Below, piece after piece: positions 17,455 to 26,152 of a DNA stretch of 64,000 nt (positions are counted from its first letter, which is position 1; each line of letters opens with the position of its first letter). The notes beneath the pieces are model-generated. The model did not search any database, was not told the origin of the DNA, and worked only from the letters and a program-made list of their open reading frames with translations. Source of the DNA: SBAX01 sp964646605 (lineage in GTDB: Bacteria > Planctomycetota > Phycisphaerae > UBA1845); the NCBI GenBank assembly GCA_964646605.1, contig CAZYEX010000022.1, positions 11,494 to 75,493 on the forward strand. Reading direction: 5' to 3'. Both the position numbers and the translations under genes were made by a program.

Positions 17455-20400
17455 TCACCGCACGTTGAAGTACTTCGCCTGCCGGTGGTGCGTGATGAGG
17501 GCCGTGGTGGTCTGCTCGGGTTCGAGTTGGAACTCCTCGGAGAGGGCGACGCCGATGCGCTGGGGTTCGAGCAGCGGCCAGAGTTTGAGTTGATCCTCCA
17601 AGCGCGGGCAGGCAGGGTAGCCGAAGCTGTAGCGCGAGCCCTGGTAGTGCTGTTTGAAGATTTCCTGGCGGTCGCGGGCGTCGGAGGCGGCGATGCCCCA
17701 TTCCACGCGGATTTGCTTGTGGATGTACTCGGCCATCGCTTCGGCAATCTCCACGCCTAACCCGTGCAGGTGCAGGTAGTCCTTATAGCGGTCCTGGGCG
17801 AACCACTCTCGTGCCACGTCGCTGACACGTCGGCCCGCGGTCACCACGCTGAAGGCGGCTACGTCGTAGACGCCGCCGGAAACGGGCCGGAAAAAGTCGC
17901 TCAGGCACCAATACGGCGGTTTGCCCATGCGCGGAAACTCGAAGACGGCCAACTGCCGATCGCGGTCGTCGGGGTCGTAAATGTACAAGGAATCGCCGTC
18001 GGATTGCGCGGGCCAGAAACCGTAGACGGCCTGCAAGTGCAGGATGTTCTCAGTCTCGCATTGCTCGAGGAGTTTGCGGAGGATCGGGCGCACCGTGTCG
18101 TGCAGGTACCGCTGAAACTCCTCCGGGCTGCGACGATTCTTGCGATAGCCCCATTGGACTTGAAAGATCATGTTCTCGTTGAGGTAGGCGAGAGCAGCGC
18201 GGGGGTCGATCCTCTCCACCACCCGCCGGCCCCAGAACGGCGGCTGGGGAACGGGCTCGTCGCGGGTGATATTCGAGCGCGGAGGGATGTAACCAAAACG
18301 CTCGACGGCTTCCTCGTGAAGATCGGACGGCAAGCTCGAAGTTCGAAGTTCAAAGTTCGAAGAGGGCACTTCCACCATGCTGTCTTGGAACTTTGAACTT
18401 TGAACTTCGACTTTTTCCACTGCGTCCGCGCGGGCTGAAACCCGCGGCTCGCCCGCGCCACGGACGATCTGATCCATGAGGTTGAGCCCGGCGAAGGCGT
18501 CCTTGGCGTAGAAGACGGAGCCGTGGTACTCCGGGCGGAGGTCGTGCTCGACGTACTTTCGGGTGAGGGCGGCGCCGCCGAGGATCACCGGCGGATCGAG
18601 GCCTCGCTCGTTGAGGACTTGCAGGTTCTCGCGCATCACGACCGTCGATTTGACGAGCAACCCCGACATTCCGATGGCGTCGGCATCGTGCTTTTCGTAG
18701 GCGTCGATGATGGCGGTGATGGGCTGCTTGATGCCCAGGTTGTACACGACGTACCCGTTGTTGGTGAGGATGATGTCCACGAGGTTCTTGCCGATGTCAT
18801 GCACGTCGCCGCGGACGGTGGCGAGGACAATGGAGCCCTTGCCGGCCTGATCGGTGTGATCGAGATGGGGTTCGAGGAACTTGACCGCGGCCTTCATGGT
18901 CTCGGCGGATTGCAACACGAAGGGAAGTTGCATCTGCCCCGCGCCGAAAAGATCGCCCACGGTTTTCATGCCGTCCAGGAGTATGTCGTTGATGATGTCG
19001 AGGGGGCGATGGGTGGTCATAGCCTCCTCGAGGTCGTCCTCCAGCCCGACGCGGTCTCCGTTGATGATGCGGAGCTTGAGGCGGTCCTCGACGCGCTTGG
19101 GTTTTTCAGGCTCCTTCGCGGTTTCGGCCCCGGCGTCGGCGAAAGCCCTGAGCAGCTCGTGCAACGGGTCATACCCCTCGCGGCGGCGGTCGAAGATCAA
19201 ATCCTCGGCCAAATGGCGGTGCTCTTCCTCAATTTTGTAGAGCGGCACGATCCCCGAAACGTGCAGGATGGCGGCGTCCAGTCCTCGCTCCCGGGCGTGG
19301 TGCAAAAAGACGCTGTTGAGCACGCGGCGGACCGGCGGAACGACGCCGAAGCTGATATTGCTCAATCCCAAAAGCGTGTGTACGCCCGGACATTCGTCCT
19401 TGATCGCCGACAGAGCGTCCAAGGTCTCCAAGCCCAGGCGTCGGTCGTCCTCGTTGCCGGTGCAGATGGTGAAGGTCAAGGAGTCGAAGATGAGGTCGCT
19501 CGGTCGCAGGCCGTGGCGCTCGGTCACCAGGTCGAAGATACGCTTGGCGACCTGCACCTTTCGATCGCACGTCTTGGCCATGCCTTGCTCGTCGATGGTC
19601 AACGCGATGACCGCGGCCCCGTGACGACGGGCGAGACGACAGACGCGGTCCAGTCGCTCCTCGCCGTCTTCGAGGTTGATGGAATTGATGACGCACTTGC
19701 CGCCCACGAGCTTGAGGGCGGCTTCGATCACAGGCACTTCCGTGCTGTCGATCACCAGGGGCACGGTCACGTCCGTGGCGAAGCGTTTGATGACCGCGGT
19801 CATGTCGGCGATTTCATCGCGGCCCACGTAGGCCGTGCAGACGTCGAGAAGGTGACTACCGTGTTTCACCTGCTCACGGGCCATTTGCACCATGCCGTCC
19901 ACGTCGCCGGCGGCGAGCAACTCGCGGAACTTTTTCGAACCGTTGGCGTTGGTGCGTTCGCCGATGGCCAGCACGGCGGCGTCTTGTCGGAGCGTGACGG
20001 CCTGGTAGAGGCTGCTGACCGATGGTTCCAATCGCGCCCGCCGCGCTTTGGGCGCCCGTGTGCCGACGGCATCGACCACGGCGGCGAGGTGGGCGGGAGT
20101 CGTTCCACAGCACCCGCCGACGATGTTCACGCCGTCGGCCTCGATGAAATCGAGCAGCCATTTCGCCATTTCGGCGGGCGTAAGGGCGTAGTACGGTTCT
20201 CCGTCGACCAGTTGCGGCAGTCCGGCGTTGGGCTGGACGATCAGCGGGCGATCGCAGTGTTTGCTCAGGTAGCGGATGTGCTCGCTCATTTCCTGCGGGC
20301 CCGTCGCACAATTCAAACCGAAGGCGGCGACCTGCGGATAAGCGTCGATGGCGGCCAGTGCCGCGGCCATCTCCGTGCCCAGCAGCATCGTGCCCGTCGT

Positions 20401-20982
20401 CTCGATGGTGACGGTGCATAGGATCGGCACTTCGCGGTTGCAGCGCTCCATCGCGTCGATGGCGGCCACGATGCCGGACTTAGCCTGCAAGAGATCCTGA
20501 CACGTCTCGACAAGCAAGGCATCGACTCCGCCGTCGATGAGTCCGCGGGCCTGCTCGGTGTAGCTGTCGAGAATTTCGTCCCAATGGGTTTGGCCCAGCG
20601 TGGGGAGTTTGGTCCCTGGTCCCATCGACCCGATCACGAACCGCCGTCGATCGGGCTTGGAGAATTCGTCGGCGGCCTGGCGCGCGATCTGCGCCGCCTG
20701 TTTATTGATTTCATACGTGCGATGGGCGAGGCCGAACTCGGAAAAGACGATCTTATTGGCCCCGAAAGTGTTGGTCATCACCGCGTCGCAGCCCACGGAG
20801 AGAAACGAGCGATGAATGTCGCGGACCACGTCGGGCCGCGTGGCCGTCACAATGTCCACGCAGTTCTCGTGACCTTCGTAGTCCTTGAGGGACAAATCGC
20901 GGGCATGAATGCTCGTCCCCATGGCCCCGTCGAGGACGAGGACACGGGTCTTCAAGGCGTCGATGAACGGCGACGGGTTCAT
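17455..20982 (-). CDS. metH: Cobalamin-dependent methionine synthase
   Basis: 1175 residues, all four modules. The homocysteine domain (1-320) has GAMGTSIHARDL and zinc Cys in GLNCATGP and VGGCCGTTP. The pterin domain (about 340-610) has GERTNANGSKKFRELL and VPLVIDSTEVPVIEAAL. The cobalamin domain (about 640-830) has the His-on motif RGDVHDIGKNLVDIIL and GMSGLLVKSTVVM. The S-adenosylmethionine reactivation domain (about 890-1175) ends GYPACPRLEDQLKLWPLLEP. It transfers methyl from methyltetrahydrofolate to homocysteine. Between modules three and four, about residues 837-884 are encoded largely by an inverted repeat (separate entry). No B12 riboswitch box was recognised upstream; four strong hairpins lie there instead. 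Confidence 0.97.
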   Translation of the reverse strand: MNPSPFIDALKTRVLVLDGAMGTSIHARDLSLKDYEGHENCVDIVTATRPDVVRDIHRSFLSVGCDAVMTNTFGANKIVFSEFGLAHRTYEINKQAAQIARQAADEFSKPDRRRFVIGSMGPGTKLPTLGQTHWDEILDSYTEQARGLIDGGVDALLVETCQDLLQAKSGIVAAIDAMERCNREVPILCTVTIETTGTMLLGTEMAAALAAIDAYPQVAAFGLNCATGPQEMSEHIRYLSKHCDRPLIVQPNAGLPQLVDGEPYYALTPAEMAKWLLDFIEADGVNIVGGCCGTTPAHLAAVVDAVGTRAPKARRARLEPSVSSLYQAVTLRQDAAVLAIGERTNANGSKKFRELLAAGDVDGMVQMAREQVKHGSHLLDVCTAYVGRDEIADMTAVIKRFATDVTVPLVIDSTEVPVIEAALKLVGGKCVINSINLEDGEERLDRVCRLARRHGAAVIALTIDEQGMAKTCDRKVQVAKRIFDLVTERHGLRPSDLIFDSLTFTICTGNEDDRRLGLETLDALSAIKDECPGVHTLLGLSNISFGVVPPVRRVLNSVFLHHARERGLDAAILHVSGIVPLYKIEEEHRHLAEDLIFDRRREGYDPLHELLRAFADAGAETAKEPEKPKRVEDRLKLRIINGDRVGLEDDLEEAMTTHRPLDIINDILLDGMKTVGDLFGAGQMQLPFVLQSAETMKAAVKFLEPHLDHTDQAGKGSIVLATVRGDVHDIGKNLVDIILTNNGYVVYNLGIKQPITAIIDAYEKHDADAIGMSGLLVKSTVVMRENLQVLNERGLDPPVILGGAALTRKYVEHDLRPEYHGSVFYAKDAFAGLNLMDQIVRGAGEPRVSARADAVEKVEVQSSKFQDSMVEVPSSNFELRTSSLPSDLHEEAVERFGYIPPRSNITRDEPVPQPPFWGRRVVERIDPRAALAYLNENMIFQVQWGYRKNRRSPEEFQRYLHDTVRPILRKLLEQCETENILHLQAVYGFWPAQSDGDSLYIYDPDDRDRQLAVFEFPRMGKPPYWCLSDFFRPVSGGVYDVAAFSVVTAGRRVSDVAREWFAQDRYKDYLHLHGLGVEIAEAMAEYIHKQIRVEWGIAASDARDRQEIFKQHYQGSRYSFGYPACPRLEDQLKLWPLLEPQRIGVALSEEFQLEPEQTTTALITHHRQAKYFNVR
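18336..18410. repeat. Inverted repeat read in frame in the metH interdomain linker
   Basis: A 27-bp left arm (18336-18362, TCGAAGTTCGAAGTTCAAAG...) and right arm (18384-18410) match at 25 of 27 positions when one is reverse-complemented, with a 21-nt spacer. Each arm is itself a run of GAAGTTC/CAAAGTTC units. It is translated in metH as VEVQSSKFQDSMVEVPSSNF followed by ELRTSS. A neighbouring GGGCTGAAACCCGCGGCTCG (about 18427-18446) is a second repeat-like piece in the same linker. Confidence 0.8.
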
Positions 20983-21017
20983 CCCGTTTGTAGCCCCGGC
21001 GGGGAGATCGACAATAG

Positions 21018-21179
21018 CCCAGGACTTCAGTCCTGGGAATTGACGACCGGCCCGTGTTCTCCCCCCTTCGTGGTCTCGCTGCCTGCGGCAGCGAGACCAC
21101 GAAGGGGGACGGTTGGCGTCGCGGCGGACCCAGGGCTAAAAGCCCTGGGATATGATCACGACGCCCCGGAAGGGGCGTC
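21018..21179. repeat. Cluster of four perfect hairpins upstream of metH
   Basis: In about 160 bp: CCCAGGACT/AGTCCTGGG (21018-21037), a 22-bp perfect stem (21062-21083 with 21087-21108, loop TGC), CCCAGGGCT/AGCCCTGGG (21129-21149) and GACGCCCC/GGGGCGTC (21160-21179). The first, third and fourth are of the 'CCCAGGxCT' and 'CGCCCC-GGAA-GGGGCG' classes that recur as intergenic palindromes in many planctomycete-type genomes. No open frame is supported here. They could affect metH mRNA ends or be mobile palindromes. Confidence 0.7.
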
Positions 21180-21277
21180 ACCTATCCTCGACCGCATCAG
21201 CTTCCAACGCCGCCCCACAGTCTATCGGCCCGACACGAGCCCTTCTATGGGGAGCTGGGTATAATCCTACGAGGACG

Positions 21278-21925
21278 ATGGTTCAGGTGGGAGTAGTCGT
21301 GGTTCGCCTCGCAGATCGTATCATTCGCGCATGCCTTGTATTGCTGCTCTCCCTCGCAGCGCTTGTAACCGGACTTGCGGGCGTGTGGACCTATACCGAC
21401 CCGCCCCTGTTCCAGTTCGCAGAGGGTGGACGATTCCGCCAGTACATCGACTCGGGTGGGTGGAGATTCGCGTTTCTCTTCGGAACGATCCGCGACAATC
21501 AGATCAGCATCGGCGGGCTTCGCGGGAAAACCCAACTTTTCATGGCACACTAGACGTCGGCGACAACCACGCAGCGGTCGTTCGTCAAGGCAATGGGCCC
21601 TTTCTTGTTTCGCTATCAGTCCTTGCCGTTGCCGAGTCTGTGTTCAATGGGAGCCCAGGAATTGTCTGCGGAGGAAAAAGCCCACGACGTCTTGCCAGTA
21701 GTCCGGGTGTGGGTTGAAACCAAGCCTTGGCTGCCCGGCCCACTTTTCGCGGCCTACCCCATTTGGGCACTGTGGAACGGGCCGTTTCGTCAGCGCCGGA
21801 GGAAAAAGCGGAGCGAGTGCCTTACCTGCGGATACTTCCTCACCGGCAACGTCTCGCGCGTGTGTCCGGAGTGTGGAACGGCCATCCGAAACGCAGAAAC
21901 GCAGAAAACAGAAACGCAGAAATGA
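21278..21925 (+). pseudogene. Membrane protein with C-terminal zinc ribbon, interrupted by an in-frame TAG
   Basis: The frame from the ATG at 21278 gives a membrane segment (RACLVLLLSLAALVTGLAGVW) and a short outer region ending FMAH, then TAG at 21551-21553. The same frame continues to 21925 with a second hydrophobic stretch (WLPGPLFAAYPIWALW), a basic run RQRRRKKRSE and the zinc ribbon CLTCGYFLTGNVSRVCPECG. Two membrane segments followed by this ribbon is the arrangement of a family seen next door (21977-22783). One stop codon therefore probably splits one gene, though two separate small genes cannot be excluded. Function of the family is unknown. Confidence 0.5.
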
Positions 21926-21976
21926 GTCGGCGGGGCGTCACGAAGCGGCGAAGGCCCAGTCACAGCTTGGACGATC

Positions 21977-22783
21977 ATGATTCGCCGTTTGCTCATTTTC
22001 GTCGGAGGGGGAGCGGTCATCGTGGGCGGGATCTGTCTGCTCAGCGACGTCTGGCAGTTCGGGTACGTCGGTTCGTGGGGGTCGCTCGGGTTGCGAGGGG
22101 GGAAGCTGTGGTACGTATGGCGGACCACGCCGATTTCCGATGGAGAAGGTTTTTACGTCGATGACGCTTCAGACGTTAACCGCGCCATGTACAGCATCAG
22201 CATGGGGGCCCGCTTCCGGGAGAAGCGGATGGGCCCGCCGGTGCTGGGCGCGCTGGCTGCGGTCGCGTACGCGCTGGTTCTGCCTGCGATCCTGCGGCGT
22301 TGGAAACGCCCCACGCCGCGGTGGCTCATCGGCCTTCTCACGCCTACCTGCATTCTCCTCGCGGCCCTGTGGACGACGAGTCATCTCGCGACGGTCACGT
22401 TCGACGGGTCGCACGTACATCTTCGCCTCACAGAAGGGTCCGTCTCCATGTTCGTGTACCGACATCAGACCCTGGGGGGCTTCCCGTGGGGTACGGGCTG
22501 GAACGTTTATCGCGGTATTCCGCCGCTTGTCGTCGACACCGGAGGGTATTTTACTTGGCGGAGCGGAAGGATCATATTGCGTCTGCCGCTCGGAGTGCTG
22601 CTGGTGTTTTTCGCCGTGCCGACGATCGTGCTGGCGCGCCGCCCCCGGCAATTCGGTCCCGGGTGCTGCAAGCGCTGCGCTTACGACCTCACCGGCAACG
22701 AGTCCGGCGTGTGCCCGGAGTGCGGGACGCCTTGCGAAAAACCGCACCAATCCGCGGCCCAGCCAGTGGCTGGCCAGCCGTGA
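21977..22783 (+). CDS. Multi-pass membrane protein with C-terminal zinc ribbon
   Basis: 268 residues. Hydrophobic segments lie at about 4-22, 86-102, 117-130 and 202-218 (LRLPLGVLLVFFAVPTIVLA). The C-terminus is a four-Cys ribbon, CKRCAYDLTGNESGVCPECG, a hallmark of a large planctomycete/Phycisphaerae family. The outer parts contain short beta-rich stretches such as WYVWRTTPISDGEGFYV. I know no function. It is the intact neighbour of the interrupted paralogue-like gene upstream, so the two may come from an old duplication. Confidence 0.78.
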   Translation: MIRRLLIFVGGGAVIVGGICLLSDVWQFGYVGSWGSLGLRGGKLWYVWRTTPISDGEGFYVDDASDVNRAMYSISMGARFREKRMGPPVLGALAAVAYALVLPAILRRWKRPTPRWLIGLLTPTCILLAALWTTSHLATVTFDGSHVHLRLTEGSVSMFVYRHQTLGGFPWGTGWNVYRGIPPLVVDTGGYFTWRSGRIILRLPLGVLLVFFAVPTIVLARRPRQFGPGCCKRCAYDLTGNESGVCPECGTPCEKPHQSAAQPVAGQP

Positions 22784-22843
22784 TCCCGCTCGTTACGCCG
22801 CTAAAAATCGACATTTGATCGCCCCACGCTACGATCACCGCGC

Positions 22844-24208
22844 ATGAGGCGAAGAAAGGTCGTGGACGTCGCGGCGGCGAGCTTCTGTCTGGCCGCTGCG
22901 GTGATTTGTTACCAGCTTCTGCTCAAGCACGTGGGGGGATCGGAGGTCGCCGGGTGGTTCGAAGCCGGTTGCACCGATGACCCAACGCCCGGCGCTCACA
23001 ACTGCGCCGCGGTGCTCGCCAGCCCCTACAGCTATTTTCCGCCCAAAAGAGGGGAGGCCGCAGACGGACGGCCCCACATTCCGACCGCGTTCTTGGGGCT
23101 GGTCTACTACTCGGCTCTGTTGATTTGGTTCATAGGCGTCGGTCGGCCCTCGGCGACCCGCCGGTGGCTTCACGCCGCTCCGCTGCTGGTGATCGGCTGC
23201 GGGCTGGCCATGTCCGGCTACTACATGATGGTCATGTTCCGCCTGCTGGATCAGTGGTGCCCGTGGTGCGTGGTGACGCACGGGCTGAATCTGCTGATTG
23301 CGATCTGCGCGGTGCTGATGTGGCCGAGGCGGAGCCAAGGTCTGGTGCCCGCTGGGGTCATCCCCGCGGCCGCCCCCTCATGGCGAGTGGTGTGGCTCAC
23401 GCTGCTGGCCATCGCCGCAGTGGCCAACGGACAGCTCAACATGCTGGGGCTCAAGACCTGGAGGCGCCAAGCCCAGGCCGCATTCCAACGCCTCAAGGGC
23501 GACCCGCAAACCATGGTTCGCAACTGGTTGGCCGCGCCGCTCCGGGACATCGTCATCCGCCCCGACGACCCGATTCGCGCGGGTCCGAGCGACGACGCAG
23601 CCGAGCCTCCGCTCACCGTCGTGGTCTTCAGCGATTTCGAGTGTCCGTCGTGCAAGCGATTCGCGCTGTTCCTCGAGGAGCAAGTGCAACCGCTGTTCGC
23701 CGGTCACATGCGAACGGTCTTCAAGCACTATCCGTTGGACCAGACGTGCAATCCCCGCGCCGGACAAACCATGCACCGCCACGCTTGCGAAGCGATCTAC
23801 ATCGCGGAGGCCGCCCGCCTTCTCGGCGGCAATGACGCCTTTTGGCAAACGCACGACTATCTGTACCAACATCGCGACGTCCTCGCCGAGGGCAAACTGA
23901 GCGCCTCGGATGTCGCCTCCGCACTCGGACTTGATTCCGCGGGAGTGACGACCGCACTGACTTCCGAGCAGACCCGTACCCGCATCCACGAGGATGTCGA
24001 GCAAGCCAAGTCGCTTGAAATCCGTGGGACGCCGACGGTGTTCGTCGATGGGCGAATGGTCGAGACCCCGGCCGTCATTGAACTCGCGTTCTGGGATCAC
24101 GTGGCCGAGATGTATTGGAAACGAATCGAGACGCCCAGACCGGAATCCACGCGCGTCAAACCCGCGGCGGCTACTCCAAGTACCCAAGATCGGAAAGACG
24201 CGCCGTGA
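22844..24208 (+). CDS. Vitamin K epoxide reductase (VKOR) fused to a DsbA-like thioredoxin domain
   Basis: 454 residues. The N-terminal VKOR domain (about 8-160) has four hydrophobic helices, loop Cys43 and Cys54 (GCTDDP, HNCAAVL) and the quinone-side pair Cys139/Cys142 in QWCPWCVVTHG. After a helix at about 181-196 the C-terminal domain (about 235-435) is DsbA/DsbG-like, with FSDFECPSCKRF (Cys267, Cys270) and a cis-Pro segment RGTPTVFVDGR. In such fusions VKOR reoxidises the thioredoxin domain with quinone, forming disulfides outside the cytoplasm. Extra Cys residues (QTCNP, RHACEA) lie in the DsbA part. Its 3' end overlaps the convergent phosphatase-like gene by 38 bp. Confidence 0.92.
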   Translation: MRRRKVVDVAAASFCLAAAVICYQLLLKHVGGSEVAGWFEAGCTDDPTPGAHNCAAVLASPYSYFPPKRGEAADGRPHIPTAFLGLVYYSALLIWFIGVGRPSATRRWLHAAPLLVIGCGLAMSGYYMMVMFRLLDQWCPWCVVTHGLNLLIAICAVLMWPRRSQGLVPAGVIPAAAPSWRVVWLTLLAIAAVANGQLNMLGLKTWRRQAQAAFQRLKGDPQTMVRNWLAAPLRDIVIRPDDPIRAGPSDDAAEPPLTVVVFSDFECPSCKRFALFLEEQVQPLFAGHMRTVFKHYPLDQTCNPRAGQTMHRHACEAIYIAEAARLLGGNDAFWQTHDYLYQHRDVLAEGKLSASDVASALGLDSAGVTTALTSEQTRTRIHEDVEQAKSLEIRGTPTVFVDGRMVETPAVIELAFWDHVAEMYWKRIETPRPESTRVKPAAATPSTQDRKDAP

Positions 24209-25895
24209 CCTTGCGGATATCGTCATCAGAATAGCTGTGCGCCGCGGTCGTCGGGGCATCGGCAGGACCGGTCGCTTCCGAGCGGACGGTGGGCGGTCGA
24301 TCGAACAGCTCGCCGACCACCCGTCCTTGCATGTCCTCGGGGATCGGCAAACCCAGCATGGCCAAGATCGTCGGCGCGCAATCGACGATGTGCGCGTCGA
24401 CGCGCACCCCTTGTGCGACGCCCGGACCCGTCGCGGCGAGAACGCCCTCCGGGCGATGGGTGCCTTCCAATCGGCGATACGAAAGCCAGCGAACCGCACT
24501 TCGTCCGCGGATCTTGCGGATCACCGCCAGACAGGGGTGCGGAATCAGCATCAGGTCGGGCATCCACGGCTGCTCCGCGCGCGTGCAACCGTACAGCTCT
24601 TCCGGTTTGTGGACGTCGGTGAACAGAGGTATGAGGTTCCCATCGGGCGACCGCACTTGGCACTCGTCGCCGAGAAACCGCCTCCGCAGCTCCTCGCGCA
24701 GACGCTCATAGTCGCCCGGCTCGACGATGCCCGTAGGTTGCCGGCCGTGGAGATTGAGATAAAGAAACCCGGCCATGCCCGCGTGCATCACGCACGCCCG
24801 AGTGCGCGAGAAGTCCACCGCCAAGTCGTGCAGCACGTCACCCGGGCGGGCAAAGCGCCGCGTACGACCTCGCAGACGGTCCCAGATCAACCGCGCCCGT
24901 GTGTACTCCTGCGACCCGCCGCCGTGCAGCGACAGGTAGCCCCATCGCTGCAACAGAAGATTCGGCTGAACCTTCCCCTCCAAACTCCCGTGTCCGTGAT
25001 CGGACACGATGAGCACTGCGGCGTCGTGGGCCGCGGCGTAATCCAGCAAAGTCCCCACCGCCCCATCCGCCGCCGCAAAGCACTGTTTCACCGCCTCGCA
25101 TCGACCCGGTTGACGATGCGACCATCGCGGATCGAGGTACTTCCACGCCTTGTGCTGCAAGTTGTCCACCAACTTCAAGACGACCATGAGCACATCCCAG
25201 CCGTGAAGGTCGCCCAGCCAGGTGGTCATCTCGGCGCCTTGGTCGAAACTGCGACTCACGTAGTCGAGGTTCTCTCGAAAAATCGCCTCGCCTCCCAGTG
25301 TTTTTCGTCGCCACTTGGCCCGCAACGTCGGGTCGGGAAAGCGGCGCAGGACTTCGCCGCGAAGCTGCGGAGGGTAGACGAAGTCAGAATCGACGCCGGG
25401 AGTCTCGAAACCGCTGATGAGAAAACCGTTCACGGGTCGGGCGGGGAAGGTCATGGGAACGTTGATGCTCCCCACCCGCAATCCCTTGTCGCCTAGCATC
25501 TGCCACAAGGTCCGCACGTGACCGAGGCTGAAGGTCGTGTTGAACGACAACTTGTTGGTGCCGGTTTCGTAACGCTCAAAATCGAGAATCCCGTGAGCGC
25601 CGGGATTCTTACCGGTGAGAAAAGTGGTCCAGGCGGCCGGCGTGATGGGCGGGACTGTGGAATGCAGCACGCCGGATACGCCGCCGTCCACGACCGCTCG
25701 TAGGCGCGGCAGGCGTCCCTCGGCCATCAGCGGGCGAAGAACGTCCCAGGTCGCTCCGTCCAGCCCCACGATCAGCAGCCGTTTCGCGCGGACGTCGCTA
25801 CGTGATCCAGCGCCGCCCGCCAGGCTCTCTGCCGGTTCGGGTGAGGTACGTACGAGGCTGGGCGCGACCGCCGACGATCGGGGGCTCGACTCCAT
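24171..25895 (-). CDS. Alkaline phosphatase superfamily protein (type I phosphodiesterase/nucleotide pyrophosphatase-like)
   Basis: 574 residues. The metal site starts with LLIVGLDGATWDVLRPLM (metal Asp), the nucleophile is a Thr/Ser in TPAAWTTFLTGKNPGAHGILDF, and later blocks include VSDHGHGSLEGKVQ and DAHIVDCAPTILAMLGLPIP. No signal peptide is seen, so it is probably cytoplasmic. The family includes nucleotide pyrophosphatases, phosphonoacetate hydrolases and uncharacterised 'AP-like' enzymes of planctomycetes; the substrate cannot be named. The first 35 residues are low-complexity, so a later start is possible. Its stop lies inside the 3' end of the VKOR-DsbA gene. Confidence 0.87.
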   Translation of the reverse strand: MESSPRSSAVAPSLVRTSPEPAESLAGGAGSRSDVRAKRLLIVGLDGATWDVLRPLMAEGRLPRLRAVVDGGVSGVLHSTVPPITPAAWTTFLTGKNPGAHGILDFERYETGTNKLSFNTTFSLGHVRTLWQMLGDKGLRVGSINVPMTFPARPVNGFLISGFETPGVDSDFVYPPQLRGEVLRRFPDPTLRAKWRRKTLGGEAIFRENLDYVSRSFDQGAEMTTWLGDLHGWDVLMVVLKLVDNLQHKAWKYLDPRWSHRQPGRCEAVKQCFAAADGAVGTLLDYAAAHDAAVLIVSDHGHGSLEGKVQPNLLLQRWGYLSLHGGGSQEYTRARLIWDRLRGRTRRFARPGDVLHDLAVDFSRTRACVMHAGMAGFLYLNLHGRQPTGIVEPGDYERLREELRRRFLGDECQVRSPDGNLIPLFTDVHKPEELYGCTRAEQPWMPDLMLIPHPCLAVIRKIRGRSAVRWLSYRRLEGTHRPEGVLAATGPGVAQGVRVDAHIVDCAPTILAMLGLPIPEDMQGRVVGELFDRPPTVRSEATGPADAPTTAAHSYSDDDIRKVTARLSDLGYLE

Positions 25896-26152
25896 CCCAG
25901 GTTAGCATAGCGATCCGCCCAAGGGTTGCCACGTCGCCGCGCGGCACGCCCAATCTCAAGTCCACCGGTGGGGAGTTCCGATAGCCCATCGTCGTTGTGA
26001 CGGACCTGAGACGAAGGTCGTACTTGTCTCGGCTCGCGGTGGGAGCTACTGTGTCGGCGCTCCGGGGGAGTATCGCCCGTCGCTAGGATCACAGGGTTTC
26101 TCGGCCGGGAACAACGGTCAGGCCGCCCCAATGCACGAAGGTTCGGTACACG

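Noticed and set aside
18523..20421. 632-codon + strand open frame antisense to metH
   Set aside because: It mirrors metH with composition typical of GC-rich antisense; all conserved motifs are on the minus strand.
21551..21553. TAG as pyrrolysine
   Set aside because: No Pyl system is expected and the position is not an active site; decay or two genes are simpler.
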